A DNA stretch of 64,000 bases, taken from the NCBI RefSeq assembly GCF_014207255.1, contig NZ_JACHCZ010000001.1, positions 1,479,378 to 1,543,377 on the forward strand. The letters are read 5' to 3'. A program made the position numbers and the translations under genes. Source of the DNA: Pseudomonas sp. JAI120 (GTDB lineage Bacteria > Pseudomonadota > Gammaproteobacteria > Pseudomonadales > Pseudomonadaceae). Under the pieces are notes generated by a model. The model was given only the letters and a program-made list of their open reading frames with translations, did not search any database and was not told the origin of the DNA. Shown here piece after piece: positions 62,323-64,000 of this stretch (positions are counted from its first letter, which is position 1; each line of letters begins with the position of its first letter).

Positions 62323-63240
62323 ATGTCACAAGATCGTATAGGCCTCAGTGAGCTGGACGCTGTTATCGCGGTCGCACGCAGGGGGTCGTTTCGGCAAGCC
62401 GCTATCGATCTCGGCGTCTCCACCACCGCGTTGAGCAACACCATTGCCCAACTGGAAGCCCGTCTCGAATCGCGGCTGTTCAATCGCACTACCCGTAGCG
62501 TGGCCATTACCGAAGCGGGCAGGATATTTCTGGAGCAGGTGGGACCAGCCTTGCAGGATTTGCGCACTGCACTCGATGCAGTGCGATCACATAACGCCGG
62601 GCCCTCGGGCACGCTGCGTATCAATGCGTTCGCCAGCGCTGCCCGATCGGCGCTCCTGCCACTGGTGATGGAATTCCTGAAGCATCATCCGAAAGTACAC
62701 ATCGATCTCGTGACCGAAGGCCGTCTGGTGGATATCGTTGCTGACGGCTTCGATTTCGGCGTGCGCTCAACAAGCCTCGTTCCCAATGACATGATTGTGA
62801 TCCCTCTCGGCCAGCCGCAACGGTACGCTGTGGTCGGTTCGCCGGCGTACTTCGAAAAACACGGCAAACCGCGAACGCCATCCGAGCTGCTCCAGCATCA
62901 ATGCATCCGCGTTCGACTACCGAATGGGGCGATTTTCCCGTGGTATTTCGAGCGGGACGCAGAAGTGATTCGTCTCGACGTGAGCGGGCCGCTTACGCTG
63001 GATGAATCCAGCGTGGTCAAGCTTGCGGTGCAGGAAGGCATGGGGCTCGGCTTTTTCATGGAGCAGGACGTTCGCGACGAAATCCGCGCGGGACTGTTCG
63101 CGCGGACTCTGGAAGACTGGACACCGCCCAGAGACAAGCTGTGCCTGTACTACCCGAACCGCCGCAACCCCTGCGCGGCAGCCAAGGCGTTCATCGACCT
63201 GGCACGCGCCAGTCAGGCCGTCGAGGACGGGCTCGCATGA
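62323..63240 (+). CDS. LysR-family regulator
   Basis: The 305-residue LysR protein has an HTH at about 8-66 ([50 protein letters not shown]) and an effector domain of the CrgA-like type ([35 protein letters not shown]). It is divergent from the SnoaL-SDR operon across 107 bases. Confidence 0.92.
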   Translation: MSQDRIGLSELDAVIAVARRGSFRQAAIDLGVSTTALSNTIAQLEARLESRLFNRTTRSVAITEAGRIFLEQVGPALQDLRTALDAVRSHNAGPSGTLRINAFASAARSALLPLVMEFLKHHPKVHIDLVTEGRLVDIVADGFDFGVRSTSLVPNDMIVIPLGQPQRYAVVGSPAYFEKHGKPRTPSELLQHQCIRVRLPNGAIFPWYFERDAEVIRLDVSGPLTLDESSVVKLAVQEGMGLGFFMEQDVRDEIRAGLFARTLEDWTPPRDKLCLYYPNRRNPCAAAKAFIDLARASQAVEDGLA

Positions 63241-63263
63241 TCCAGGCATGACCGGGACCAGGC

Positions 63264-64000
63264 TCAGGCAATCAACCCCAGTGTCAGTCCCTTCAAGGTA
63301 GCGGCTGCCCGGGTCGAGCATTCCAGTTTGCGAAAGATGCTTTCCACGTGCGTGCGAACCGTACTCGGACTGATGTCCAGCAGCCGCGCCACCTGCTTGT
63401 TGCTGGCGCCACGGCTGATCTCCAGCAGGATGCGGCACTCGCGAGTCGTGAGTACCGAAGCCTTCGGTTGACGCATGCGACGCTCACCCCCTGCGGCGGC
63501 AATTACTGCTTCGCAAATATCGTTGTCGAACAAGCCACTGCCAGCATCCTGTTTGAGTAACCTGGCTGCATCCGCTTCGCCGTGGGCCGATCGCCATGGC
63601 CTGGCTTCCGTTAGCGCGACCCAGGCTACCGATGTGGCGAACAGGCGATGCTCGGCACACAGCGCATCACCCGCCACGCCTCGAAAATAGCCACTGCCGT
63701 TGAGCCGTTCATAGGCATGGGATGCAATCTCTGCGGGTACGGCCAGTTCAGTGATAGGCCTAAGCGCCTGTTGCGTCCAGTAAGGGACAAGGCGCACCCG
63801 CTCTGCTGCGCCGTATGGCAGCGTCCCTGCGGTATTCCAAAGGTGGTTCGAAACGGCCGCCCGGCCGAGACCGTAGATGAGCGCGGACTTGCCAATTTCT
63901 GTCAAAGTGGACTCCCGCAGCCCCCACAGGCGTGCAGCTTCCACGGCGACATGCGCTACCTGCCGCGAATGCCCTGCCAACCACGGGAGCTTCAAGTCGA
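63264..64000 (-). CDS. HD-GYP-related/LuxR fusion protein, 5' end outside window
   Basis: The frame is open to the right edge; the TTG at 63995 is probably not the start. Visible are about 245 residues. The HD-GYP-like part has GHSRQVAHVAVEAARLWGL, then LIYGLGRAAVSNHLWNTAGTLPYGAAERVRLVPYWT and HAYERLNGSGYFRGVAGDAL. The metal-binding His-Asp of HD-GYP (usually HD(L/I)GR) is Tyr-Gly here, so phosphodiesterase activity is doubtful. The C-terminal 65 residues are a LuxR HTH (LTTRECRILLEISRGASNKQVARLLDISPSTVRTHVESIFRKLE). Confidence 0.85.
   Translation of the reverse strand, partial: DLKLPWLAGHSRQVAHVAVEAARLWGLRESTLTEIGKSALIYGLGRAAVSNHLWNTAGTLPYGAAERVRLVPYWTQQALRPITELAVPAEIASHAYERLNGSGYFRGVAGDALCAEHRLFATSVAWVALTEARPWRSAHGEADAARLLKQDAGSGLFDNDICEAVIAAAGGERRMRQPKASVLTTRECRILLEISRGASNKQVARLLDISPSTVRTHVESIFRKLECSTRAAATLKGLTLGLIA

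Overview
The window looks like a chromosomal segment of a Pseudomonas of the fluorescens group. This is an inference from protein sequence character, high G+C coding, many REP-type repeats of the GTGGGAGGGGGCTTGC and GTAGGAGCGAGCTTGC kinds, and gene neighbourhoods such as gltX beside tRNA-Glu/tRNA-Ala genes. Most of it is ordinary core genome, broken by short accessory patches.

Region by region. 1-3.5 kb: a leftward cluster of accessory proteins, namely two diverged tandem paralogues with a papain-like Cys/His pattern and a protein built from two families of tandem peptide repeats. 3.6-6.6 kb: dusC, a thioesterase, an alpha/beta hydrolase and a TetR regulator under a perfect AT-rich palindrome. 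6.7-12.7 kb: duplicated tRNA-Glu/tRNA-Ala pairs, gltX, uvrB and an aromatic aminotransferase. 12.7-15.3 kb: a LysR regulator divergent from a sad-type succinate-semialdehyde dehydrogenase. 15.4-19.7 kb: a KaiC-like double ATPase with a CheY-like receiver, a protealysin/emfourin protease-inhibitor operon and an EndoG-type nuclease. 19.7-22.8 kb: a cobalamin riboswitch ahead of a BtuFCD-type ABC transporter. 23-27.5 kb: small housekeeping and accessory genes with gene remnants, then chrA.

27.5-41 kb: mixed small proteins (VOC, ASCH, GNAT, SMI1/YwqG-like, TPR lipoprotein, LysE, YeeE/YedE pair, cupin, GST). 41-46.6 kb: an OPT transporter, a lactonase remnant, a chemoreceptor and trmK. 46.6-50.4 kb: a glucarate catabolic set (GntR/FadR regulator, gudP, gudD). 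50.6-54.3 kb: a solitary HigA-like antidote, msrA, and an ABATE/CGNR regulator divergent from an exported hydrolase. 55.6-58.9 kb: an accessory island with a possible PD-(D/E)XK nuclease, an OGG-fold-like protein, a HEAT-like protein, an IS4-family transposase remnant and a small NTPase. 59-64 kb: a second chemoreceptor, SDR plus SnoaL-like genes with a divergent LysR, and the C-terminal part of a degenerate HD-GYP/LuxR protein.

The most interesting signal is a duplicated, roughly 290-nt non-coding leader (27526-27826 and 54408-54706) in front of two paralogous DUF6124-like small proteins. The copies differ in sequence but keep the same helices by compensatory changes. Each carries two hairpins with the identical eight-base loop UUUAGUAG and, between them, a CUACUAA segment able to pair with either loop. 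A third, truncated copy of the small protein lies at 55525-55602.
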